A stretch of 64,000 nucleotides of DNA from Fundicoccus sp052116145. GTDB lineage: Bacteria > Bacillota > Bacilli > Lactobacillales > Aerococcaceae. Location: positions 62,001 to 126,000 of the forward strand of contig NZ_JBQKLQ010000004.1 in assembly GCF_052116145.1 (NCBI RefSeq). Direction: 5' to 3'. Under the pieces are notes generated by a model. The model did not search any database, had not been told where the DNA came from, and was given only the letters and a program-made list of their open reading frames with translations. Within the stretch, counting starts at the first letter, position 1, and the number at the start of each line of letters is the position of its first letter. Position numbers and translations under genes: made by a program. This document shows, piece after piece, positions 37,594-45,139 of this stretch.

Positions 37594-38692
37594 GAAATAT
37601 GATTTAAAACAAGTCATTAACGCAAGTGGGAAAATGACAGCGCTTGGTGTGTCCAAATACGTTGACGCAGCGCTTGACGCGCAACGTTTAGGTGGCAAAA
37701 GCTTCTTCGAAATGGATCAATTATATAGCCAAGTCGGCAAATATTTAGCAGGTCTATTAGGCTGTGAGGATACACAAATTGTGTCGTCAGCTTCAGCAGG
37801 GATTGCGCAATCTGTTGCCGCTTTAATTGGTAAAGGAAGCCAGTACCATGTTTACAATCCTTATAGCCCTCGCATAACAGCTCGCGAGTTTATTGTGCCT
37901 AAAGGCCATAATGTCGATTTCGGCGCCCCCATCCAAACCATGGTTGAACTAGGCGGCGGACGTGTTGTTGAAGCAGGTTACGCGAATAAATGTACACCAC
38001 CTTTAGTCGAAGATATGATTACTGAAGACACCGTCGCGATTTTATATGTCAAGAGTCATCATTCGGTTCAAAAGAGTATGTTGACGGTTTCTGAAGCAGC
38101 TGAGGTTGCGAAGAAACATGACTTACCACTGATTGTGGATGCGGCTGCTGAACAAGATTTAACCAAATATTTAGAAGAAGGTGCCGACTTAGTTATCTAT
38201 TCTGGAGCGAAGGCTTTAGAAGGAACAAGTTCAGGGATCGTCATCGGTAAAAAAGAATACATTGAATGGGTGCGTCTGCAAGGTAAAGGCATTGGCCGTG
38301 CCATGAAGATTGGAAAAGAGAATATTCTTGGACTAGCTGCAGCGATTGAATATTATCTCGAACATGGTTCAGAGTCTGGTGAAAGCATGAAGTCACGTTT
38401 GGCACCTTTCGTGGAGGCGTTGAATGAGCTTCCAGAGGTTAATGCGAGTGTCGTTCAAGACTTAGCAGGTCGTGACATTTACCGTGCAAAGGTCACTTTT
38501 GGAGACGGTGTGAATTTATCAGGTGTGGCAGCACGTGATTTATTAATTGCTGGACAGCCAGCGATTTATCTTCGCGACCATCAAGTTAATAACGGTGTGC
38601 TGGAGTTTGATATTCGCTCGGTAGACGAAAGTGAAATGTCTCAAATTGTCGACGCATTACGTCACATCGTAACGCAAGCTAGTAACAAGTAA
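37577..38692 (+). CDS. dgaE: DgaE-family PLP-dependent ammonia lyase (SelA-like)
   Basis: 371 residues, SelA/DgaE fold. The PLP lysine lies in IYSGAKALEGTSSG (near 212) and the aspartate in LIVDAAAEQDL. In characterised systems DgaE converts D-glucosaminate-6-P to 2-keto-3-deoxy-gluconate-6-P plus ammonia. The gene looks intact and overlaps the end of the amidohydrolase. With no transporter left, it may be a relic or serve a substrate brought in otherwise. Confidence 0.85.
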   Translation: MTSIYEKYDLKQVINASGKMTALGVSKYVDAALDAQRLGGKSFFEMDQLYSQVGKYLAGLLGCEDTQIVSSASAGIAQSVAALIGKGSQYHVYNPYSPRITAREFIVPKGHNVDFGAPIQTMVELGGGRVVEAGYANKCTPPLVEDMITEDTVAILYVKSHHSVQKSMLTVSEAAEVAKKHDLPLIVDAAAEQDLTKYLEEGADLVIYSGAKALEGTSSGIVIGKKEYIEWVRLQGKGIGRAMKIGKENILGLAAAIEYYLEHGSESGESMKSRLAPFVEALNELPEVNASVVQDLAGRDIYRAKVTFGDGVNLSGVAARDLLIAGQPAIYLRDHQVNNGVLEFDIRSVDESEMSQIVDALRHIVTQASNK

Positions 38693-38707
38693 GGAAGGAA
38701 GTACTGA

Positions 38708-39457
38708 ATGAATAAAACACCTAAGTATTTAAATAATCGTGTCTGTCTGAATGTTCTGGCTAACTCTGTGGAGAATGGTAAGGCATGTTTCCAAGCAAGT
38801 GAGGGACATGTGGTATTAGGCGTCCTTTCTAGAAGTTTTGAGACGGACGAAGCGGCTATTGAAGAAATGAAGGCATATCAAGCCGCGACCGATAATGCGT
38901 TATCGATTGGATTAGGAGCGGGTGACCCCAAGCAAAGTGATATGGTGACTCGTTTATCAGCTGTTTTACAGCCACAACATATTAACCAAGTCTTTACAGG
39001 CGTTGGTAAAACACGCGGCGCGCTCGGCCAAAACGACTCTGTCATCAATGGTTTGATTTCACCCACAGGTAAAGTCGGCATCGTGAACATTGCGACGGGT
39101 CCATTGAGTAGCCAAGCGGGTTTGGCAGAAGTGCCGCTGGAAGTAGCGATTGCTATGTTGAAAGATATGGGAGGCACAAGTGTTAAATTCTTCCCGATGA
39201 AAGGCCTCGCTCATCTTGATGAGTATCAGGCTGTCGCAGCTGCTTGTGCAGCCAATGACTTCGCATTAGAGCCAACAGGTGGGATTGATTTAGAGAACTT
39301 CTCTGAAATCGTCCAAATCGCTTTAGACGCGGGTGTGGATAAAATTATACCTCACGTCTATAGCTCGATTATCGATTCGGCAACCGGTGACACACGTCCT
39401 GAGGATGTGCGGAGTTTGTATGAGATGATGCGATCTTTGGATTATTCTGGTAAATAA
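38708..39457 (+). CDS. dgaF: DgaF-like 2-dehydro-3-deoxy-phosphogluconate aldolase
   Basis: 249 residues, KDGP aldolase family. It carries NRVCLNVLANS near the start, VGKTRGALGQNDSVINGL, VKFFPMKGL (Schiff-base Lys region) and ALEPTGGIDLENF. It would split the DgaE product into pyruvate and glyceraldehyde-3-P. Intact; AAGGAAGG ribosome site. Confidence 0.87.
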   Translation: MNKTPKYLNNRVCLNVLANSVENGKACFQASEGHVVLGVLSRSFETDEAAIEEMKAYQAATDNALSIGLGAGDPKQSDMVTRLSAVLQPQHINQVFTGVGKTRGALGQNDSVINGLISPTGKVGIVNIATGPLSSQAGLAEVPLEVAIAMLKDMGGTSVKFFPMKGLAHLDEYQAVAAACAANDFALEPTGGIDLENFSEIVQIALDAGVDKIIPHVYSSIIDSATGDTRPEDVRSLYEMMRSLDYSGK

Positions 39458-39471
39458 AGAAGACATTTGAA

Positions 39472-39512
39472 GGCAACCTAGCCGCGGTAAATCGCAGGGC
39501 GGGTTGCTTTTT
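39472..39512 (+). terminator. Terminator after dgaF
   Basis: GCAACC/GGTTGC arms followed by T5. Confidence 0.7.
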
Positions 39513-39587
39513 CGTATTTTGACTTGAGGGTTTTCAGTCGACCTGTCTATTCCGCTTTCGGTATAATTTAATTAGAGAGAAGGTGGA

Positions 39588-39956
39588 GTGGTGAAATTAA
39601 CGATTGGAAAAGACGATATAGAGTTAGTCAGAGGAAAATATGGGGCGGCGAATGCTGTGGCCGGTTATCTTGAAGAGGCCAAGCTAATCAAATTCCCGTT
39701 GCCGAAGTATTATGTGGTGGTCATTGATGATGAGAATTTGACGATGGTCCAGATGGATATGAAATTTAAGGAGAAGTCGGTCGAGGTGTTCCCGCTGAGT
39801 TCGGTGAGTAATGTTGAGGTTGCAAGCTTGATGGCGACAAGAATTAGTTTTGATGCGAAGGGACATACCTTTAAATTGTTATCCAGACCGGTGTCGGTTG
39901 GCTTCGGCGAAGAGCAGAAACAATTGCTTAGTCGATTTGAGTCGATGGTGGGCTAG
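39588..39956 (+). CDS. Small protein with a possible bacterial PH-like fold
   Basis: 122 residues, no membrane segment. The pattern of alternating beta strands (YYVVVIDDENLTMVQMD, then VFPLSSVSNVEV) ending in a helix recalls short bacterial PH/YokE-like domains. I do not recognise a specific family. A TATAAT lies at 39562-39567. It abuts a truncated permease 6 bases downstream that is unrelated in function. Confidence 0.5.
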   Translation: MVKLTIGKDDIELVRGKYGAANAVAGYLEEAKLIKFPLPKYYVVVIDDENLTMVQMDMKFKEKSVEVFPLSSVSNVEVASLMATRISFDAKGHTFKLLSRPVSVGFGEEQKQLLSRFESMVG

Positions 39957-39961
39957 GTTGG

Positions 39962-40651
39962 TTGGTGCATGGTTATTTAGTGGCCTACTTAAACATCCAA
40001 CCCTTTATTGTAACTTTAGCAGGGATGTTTTTAGCCAGGGGATTGACTGCAGAGGTCAGTACAGAAATGATTGCGATCAAGAATGAAGTCTTTCTGTCTT
40101 GGGCCAATAATAAAATATATCTGCCATTTGGGACGGTCAATAAGAAGGGCGTTTACTTGCCTGCTTATATCTATCCAACCGTAATTATTGCGGTTTTGGT
40201 TGTTCTGCTTATTTTTCTAGTCTTACGTTATACAAGTTTCGGTCGTAAATTATATGCGATTGGTGGTAACCAGCAGAGCGCCCTCATGATGGGAATCCGT
40301 GTCCAAAGAGTGAAGTTATTAACCTATACCTTATCAGGTCTTTTAACGGGGATTGGTGGTTTTCTATTCTGTCTGAATAGTGGGGCAGGTTTCGTAGAAC
40401 AAGCGAAAGGTTTAGAGATGGACGCGATTTCTTCAGCCGTTATTGGTGGGACTTTGTTATCAGGTGGGATTGGTAATCCGATAGGCACTCTGTTTGGAGT
40501 CTTGATTAAAGGAACAATTTCCAGTTTGGTAACGACTCAAGGAACTCTATCGAGTTGGTGGGTTCGAATTATCTTATCTCTATTACTTTGTTTCTTTATT
40601 GTTTTACAGAGTGCGATTGCGATTAGAAAACGCAAGCGTAAGAAGATTTAG
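39962..40651 (+). pseudogene. YjfF-like sugar ABC permease lacking its N-terminus
   Basis: 229 residues remain of a normal 310-340. The surviving part aligns from NGYLVAYLNIQPFIVTLAG onwards and includes SFGRKLYAIGGNQQSALMMG and the family core GLEMDAISSAVIGGTLLSGG, typical of RbsC/YjfF-type permeases for galactofuranose and ribose. The first spans are missing; the break is at about 39957, directly at the stop of the previous gene. No ATPase or binding protein is nearby. Almost certainly non-functional. Confidence 0.82.
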
Positions 40652-40713
40652 CGTGTTTAGTGGTCACGTGGTAGTTAGTAGAGCTCTTAGTGATCATGCT
40701 TATATAACTCCTG

Positions 40714-40743
40714 GGGACAGCTCATTGTGGGCTGTCTTTTTTT
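40714..40743 (+). terminator. Terminator after the permease remnant
   Basis: GACAGC/GCTGTC arms followed by T8. Confidence 0.8.
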
Positions 40744-40897
40744 GGTATCAAGGATTATAAAATAAAGGTAAGCCCGTGATATTGAGGTGTCTACTAGTAA
40801 AACGTCAAAAGACTAAACTATTAACTGGATAGTCTCAATTTTAATAGGGAACGCCATCTGCCTTGGTCTGACGAAGCTCAAGTAGCTTGTCGCCAAT

Positions 40898-41000
40898 AAC
40901 AAAGCAAATTACCCACTAACTAGCCTGGGAACTACCCTTTCGCTGCTAATTTATCATATCCATAAATAGTTCAATAGATACCTCACTATCAGGGACTTAC
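40898..41000 (+). repeat. 103-bp direct repeat, copy A
   Basis: It matches copy B (41375-41477) over its whole length with scattered substitutions, for instance the shared CATAAATAGTT and ATAGATACCTCACTATCA blocks. No ORF spans it. The region 40744-41837 holds these repeats, two copies of the dispersed hairpin element and a terminator-like stem, but no convincing gene. Confidence 0.85.
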
Positions 41001-41183
41001 CAAACACTACATGTATCGGGCTGATTCGAAATCTCAGTCGGCTGGATAGACGTAAGCGCGCTATAGTTACGTGGCTTTTACACGACGTGTAATTAGAGCG
41101 GTTAACTCGAGAGCTTGCCTTATATCAGCTAGAGAGGATCGGCCTCTAGCCGATTCATAGTAATGGTTTGCTGAATTAGCATC

Positions 41184-41230
41184 CTATCTAAACGATCCGT
41201 CAAGAGAATCGGTTAGATAGAGATTTTTCT
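41184..41230 (+). terminator. Orphan terminator-like hairpin
   Basis: Thirteen-base arms (41184-41196 with 41208-41220, one mismatch), then ATTTTTCTT. No gene precedes it closely. A smaller ATCGGC/GCCGAT stem lies at about 41139-41156. Confidence 0.55.
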
Positions 41231-41244
41231 TATAAGTAACAGGC

Positions 41245-41323
41245 GGTGTCGTTTCCCTTTGGTCACCGACGATTCGATTAAAGCAGCGAGACTTAGAATC
41301 GTGCCGGCGTTCCGACGGCACAC
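41245..41323 (+). repeat. Dispersed hairpin repeat, copy 2
   Basis: Starts GGTGTCG; contains CCGACGATTCGATTAAAG and TTAGAATCGTGCCGGC. Same layout as copy 1. Confidence 0.65.
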
Positions 41324-41374
41324 CTTATGGATCTCTTAATGCTCAGAAGGTGTCAGCCTTCAGGTAGCCCAGAA

Positions 41375-41477
41375 AACAAAGCAATTTACGCAGGAACTTG
41401 CCTGGAAAGTACCCTTTCGAGGCTAGTTTATCATGTCCATAAATAGTTGAATAGATACCTCACTATCACGGGCTTAC
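41375..41477 (+). repeat. 103-bp direct repeat, copy B
   Basis: Partner of 40898-41000. The intervening 374 bases contain the orphan terminator and repeat copy 2. Confidence 0.85.
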
Positions 41478-41660
41478 AAATAAAGAATGATTTACCAAAC
41501 TTCAGAATACTTACCTTTATTTTTAATTGTCGAATTGGTTGGTGAGCTGTGTGGGGAAACTCGAGCTGGTTGTTTGTAAGAAGTGGGCAGGTGGTGGCGT
41601 CTTCGGCCGAAAGTATGGGGGAGTAGCTAGGAAGGTAGAGTCGAGTCAGCTCTATGTGAA

Positions 41661-41734
41661 GAGTCGACCAGATTCTCCATTCAGCACAAGATTGCCCTTA
41701 TGTAAATCGTCGGGAAGCTCTGGCGAGCGACACC
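41661..41734 (-). repeat. Dispersed hairpin repeat, copy 3 (reverse orientation)
   Basis: On the minus strand it begins GGTGTCGCTC and contains CCGACGATTTACATAAG; it ends GGTCGACTC. The CTTGTGCTGAATGGA block also occurs (as CTTGTTCTGAATGGA) just after copy 1. Confidence 0.6.
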
Positions 41735-41837
41735 TTTATCTTTCTTATGGCATATTTGGTGAGAAAACATGTGTGTCAACTTCAAATGGTGGTAAAATTC
41801 GTAGTGAATAGTAATGTATATTACAAGGAGTGAGAGT

Positions 41838-42124
41838 ATGTTTCAAAGACCCTTTTATCTAAATCAACTGATACAATTCAAAGATTCTGATTTCATAAAA
41901 GTTATTACGGGAGTACGTCGTTCTGGAGAATCAGTCTTATTAATGCTTTATAGAGAATACTTACTAAAAGAGAATATATCGGAAGATCATATTATCTAAC
42001 TGATAATCTTTTAAATATCAAGGACAACTATAAGAAGATGGTTGTAACAGGTCGCTATCATGATGTTGAACAAATAGATGGGATTCCAATCGTTTATATT
42101 GCTGATTGGTTGTTGGCGGAATAA
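41838..42124 (+). pseudogene. AAA-type ATPase (DUF4143 class) with a large internal deletion
   Basis: ATG 41838 follows AAGGAG. The N-terminus FQRPFYLNQLIQFKDSDFIKVITGVRRSGESVLL is the P-loop start of this class (cut here by the reader at its Walker site: the invariant Lys of GKS is Glu). After about 54 codons the frame stops. In another frame the extreme C-terminus survives, with DNYKKMVVTGRYHDVEQIDG and IVYIADWLL. About 300 residues are missing. Confidence 0.75.
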
Positions 42125-42200
42125 TCTACTGTCTACATCAGTGGAGCCGAATTATCAGATTTAACTTTAACTGGATTTGAATCTAAAATATGTTTACAAT

Positions 42201-42250
42201 AACACCCCCGACACAAGCGCCGATATAATAGGCTTTGTCGGGGGTGTTTT
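42201..42250. terminator. Bidirectional terminator
   Basis: Strong stem with AACACCCCCGACA.. pairing to ..TGTCGGGGGTGTT and T4 after it, between the ATPase remnant and the convergent RtcB remnant. Confidence 0.85.
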
Positions 42251-42288
42251 AAGCATGGAGGTCGATTGATGATATTTATCAGTATCCT

Positions 42289-43164
42289 TTAAGCTTTAAA
42301 ATTATAAATGGGTGTCAACATCTCGATCACGTCGATGGTTTCATGAATATTCTCCATAATATGTGAGAGCGGTTTGTAAGCATCAGGCGCTTCGTCGATC
42401 GTTTTCTGATTAACGGATGTGCTGTAGATACCTTCCATTTGTTGTTTAAAGTCTTTGAGTGGGATGGCATGTTTGGCTGCGGTACGAGACATTAAACGAC
42501 CGGCACCGTGTGGGGCGCTATTGTTCCAATCTGAATTACCTAGGCCGCGGCCGAGAATGGCGCCATCTCGCATATTGATTGGGATGATCACTAGCTGGCC
42601 GTCGCGTGCATCGGTCGCCCCTTTACGAAGCACGCCATCATCGCCAATATAGTTATGAACTGAATCGACGACGGATTCGAGTTGCCAGCCCATATGGCGT
42701 GCAATCTGCTCCAACATGGTCGAGCGATTAATTTTCGCATAACGTTGAGCGATGCGCATGTCGTTCAAGTAATCATCGAGCTGGTCACCTTCTAAGTAAG
42801 CGAGATCCTTTTGTTGAACTAGATGGCCGGTTGTTTGTTCAGCAATCCGTTGATGATGGTTAGCGACTTGGAAACCTAAGCCTCTTGACCCCGAATGGAC
42901 CATCAGGCCGTATCCCTCTTTCATTTGACTTACTTCGATAAAGTGATTCCCCCCGCCGAGTGATCCGACAGATTGTCGAATGCGATTCACATTCTTCGGT
43001 TTAAAAGTTAACTCATCTAGGTCAATGTCCGTTTTTACTGGCTTGCGATTTACACCCGCTCCATGTGGCACATGACGCTTGATGACTTCGTCTAGACGCT
43101 TAAGTTCTTGTTTGGTTAATGGCGTACGAGTTGATAGTTGGGCTAAGTGGATGCCGCAGATATT
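42289..43164 (-). pseudogene. rtcB: RtcB-family RNA ligase lacking its N-terminus
   Basis: 291 codons are open from 43164 down to the stop. The frame contains CGIHLAQLS, SLGGGNHFIE, VHSGSRGLG and APHGAGRLMSRTAAK (with the guanylylated-His region), all RtcB signatures. RtcB is about 370-400 residues. Here everything before the CGIH metal-binding segment is missing, and a stop codon (43165-43167) sits at the junction with an SDR-gene scar. A GTG at 43071 could start a shorter product without the first metal ligands. Probably dead. Confidence 0.85.
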
Positions 43165-43239
43165 CTAATGGCGAATGTGATGACGCGAACGAATTTGAAT
43201 GTCGATCAAGTTGTGATTAAGAATCGAATTGTGGGCTAG
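43147..43239 (+). pseudogene. Scar of an SDR-gene 3' end, fused to rtcB
   Basis: Thirty codons, A-D-I-L-M-A-N-V-M-T-R-T-N-L-N-V-D-Q-V-V-I-K-N-R-I-V-G-stop, matching residues 48-78 of the SDR at 1-237. Its first bases (GATGCCGCAGATATT) overlap the rtcB remnant on the other strand, which points to recombination at microhomology. The gap 43240-43419 shows no gene. Confidence 0.8.
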
Positions 43240-43419
43240 TGTTGTTATCATACAGCGAACGCGTAGGCGCGAGTCTGATGTGACGAATGCATTTGAAGGC
43301 TTTCGAATGGATCGCATAATTGGCTACTATGGTGTGAATGGTTTGGAATAGTGTGGATATGCTGGTGGTGTTTATGGCTGCTCTCGATTTGTCAGCTATT
43401 TCAAAAAGAGTTGTTTGCT

Positions 43420-43661
43420 ATGACTGAATTACAGATAAAAAATGGGGGAATAGTAGTGTGATCAGATTCCCCAAAGAATCGTTACGTCAAGTAGGTTTTG
43501 AGAACAATACCTTAATTGAACTCGAGATAGTGGGTAATAAGTTGATTCTTCAAAAAGTCACCAAACACCAGTCAACACAAGATTTATTCAAAGATTACCA
43601 AGGCGGTTCATTTAAATCTGAATTAGTGGAATTGGAGCCAGTAGGGAATGAATTATGGTAA
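43420..43661 (+). pseudogene. Decayed second copy of mazE
   Basis: Nearly the same sequence as 32712-32954. One A is lost from the A7 run after ACAGAT, which shifts the frame at about codon 7; the ribosome site is also weakened (AAGGAG to AAAGAG). The rest of the frame is open and keeps the terminal GNELW. Confidence 0.88.
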
Positions 43662-43980
43662 AACAGGGTGAAATAATCAAAGTTAACCTAAATCTTAAGC
43701 CAGGTCATGAACAGCTAGGTTGCAAAACTTATATGTGTTTAAGTCATGAATTAGTTAACACAACTTCTAATATCACTGTATTCGCCCTATCAGTAACACC
43801 GCTAGAGAATATCCATTTTATGTTGAGCTGGAAGAAACTGAAACAAGAAGAAAAGTATTATTAAACCAAGTAGTAGCGATTGACTGTAACACAAGATGCT
43901 ACACCTATGCAGAGTCTGTTAGTGATGATTTCTTGATTGAATTGCTGGATAAAGTTAAGTTAGTCCTTGAAAAGAATTAA
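43655..43980 (+). pseudogene. Decayed second copy of mazF
   Basis: Copy of 32948-33274. The C4 run in GTATTCGCCCC has become C3, which shifts the frame after about residue 46, and the product ends early (stop at 43864). Downstream codons remain recognisable up to AAGAATTAA at 43980. Flanking sequence is also duplicated (44000-44165 matches 33300-33500). Confidence 0.88.
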
Positions 43981-44406
43981 ATCCCCCCCTGTAGAGATGC
44001 AGGGGGTTTTTTTATGCTCTAGGCTACTTAGGACACAGTTTTAATAAATGCAACTCTAGCAAAAATATACAAAATCAGCCTAAATTTGATGGAAACGACT
44101 GTTTATCCTAGAGAAGGTCACTCAATTCAAGAATCCACATCATAGCTCCAATCGCCATCAGACCCACCAACCTCGGAACACTCTACAATCCTTCAACCTT
44201 TACCAGGTAAGTTGGCCCTAATACTTTTGTTTGCATTCGAATCGCTGACCTGACGCATTTTAGTGGCTGAACGGAACGCTTATGCGAATATTTGTATAAG
44301 CTTTTTTTAAAATTGATTTGGGAATAGAAGGTATGATAAAATCAAAATAGTTTAATACCGTAGAAGCATGAATGAAATCTTCGAAAACACCACAATTCGC
44401 CACTAA

Positions 44407-44958
44407 CCTGAATTATTTATACTTCTAGATTTTGTTCATTAATTTCGGAAAACTGTTTTTTTTATCATTGTCTTTCGACTGCTAATCGCACCATTGGTTC
44501 AATATAGGTTTGCGATTAAGAAACGGGAAGAAATTCTTTCTGGTTTTGGGCGCACGAACCACTTGGAATCAGAAAAAGGTTAAAACTTCAGTTGGCTTTC
44601 AGCCCTGTCAACAGAGTTGCTGGATTTTGTCCAATAAGTGATGGAACGGGTTTTGTTAGACACGAGAAGAACACGTCTTCCAAAATAACTTTTGTCCGCT
44701 ACGGACTAGCTTGCCAGCCACTTTGAAGAGGCGAAGGTGCAAGCTGTCTATTTGTATCCGTCATTTCCGATTGAATTTTAGAGTTTTTTCGTGTAAATTT
44801 GCCATTGAGAGAACCCCTTACTATGGTTGTTGGTAGTACATTAACCATAATAGATAGGTGTTCTTTTTTCAAAACTTTTGGGTGTGAAAGTGACATAAAG
44901 AATACGTTGATAGAACAACATTTCAAGGTGTTTTCTGAAAACCTATGAATAATTCAGG
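44407..44958. mobile_element. Insertion-sequence-like remnant at the left border of the Pel island
   Basis: Bounded by inverted ends CCTGAATTATTTATA (44407-44421) and TATGAATAATTCAGG (44944-44958), 14 of 15 bases complementary. No intact transposase is present; only scrambled short frames. Ends starting with CC and an A+T-rich run recall IS1380-type elements, but the family is not established. Nothing else is recognised in 44014-45061. Confidence 0.55.
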
Positions 44959-45061
44959 ATTAAGCCACCCTATCCTCAAGGTTGCTTAGTTGCTTATTCA
45001 TTTTCTGAAAAAGGCGTTGCCTATCTTGAATAGAAATATCATTGTGTAGTTTTTTTTTTGT

Positions 45062-45067
45062 TATAAT
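45062..45067 (+). promoter_or_regulatory. -10 box of the Pel operon next to a T10 tract
   Basis: TATAAT 73 bases before the first gene, preceded by T10 (45050-45059) and a poor -35 candidate (TTGTGT at 45042-45047, 14-bp spacing). Variation in the T tract would change promoter spacing. Confidence 0.45.
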
Positions 45068-45139
45068 AGTAATAAGAAACATTAAGTTAAGAACAACAAA
45101 TAATGATTGGATTTGATTCTGATAATGGAGTAGTGCGGT

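Noticed and set aside
40898..41477. CRISPR array
   Set aside because: Only two repeats of 103 bp, far too long and too few, with a 374-bp spacer and no cas genes.
41527..41811. 94-residue plus-strand frame with TTG start
   Set aside because: It spans repeat copy 3 on the opposite strand, has an unnatural composition and no ribosome site.
44699..44926. 75-residue minus-strand frame inside the insertion-sequence-like remnant
   Set aside because: No transposase motif can be recognised and the composition is not protein-like; treated as noncoding remnant.
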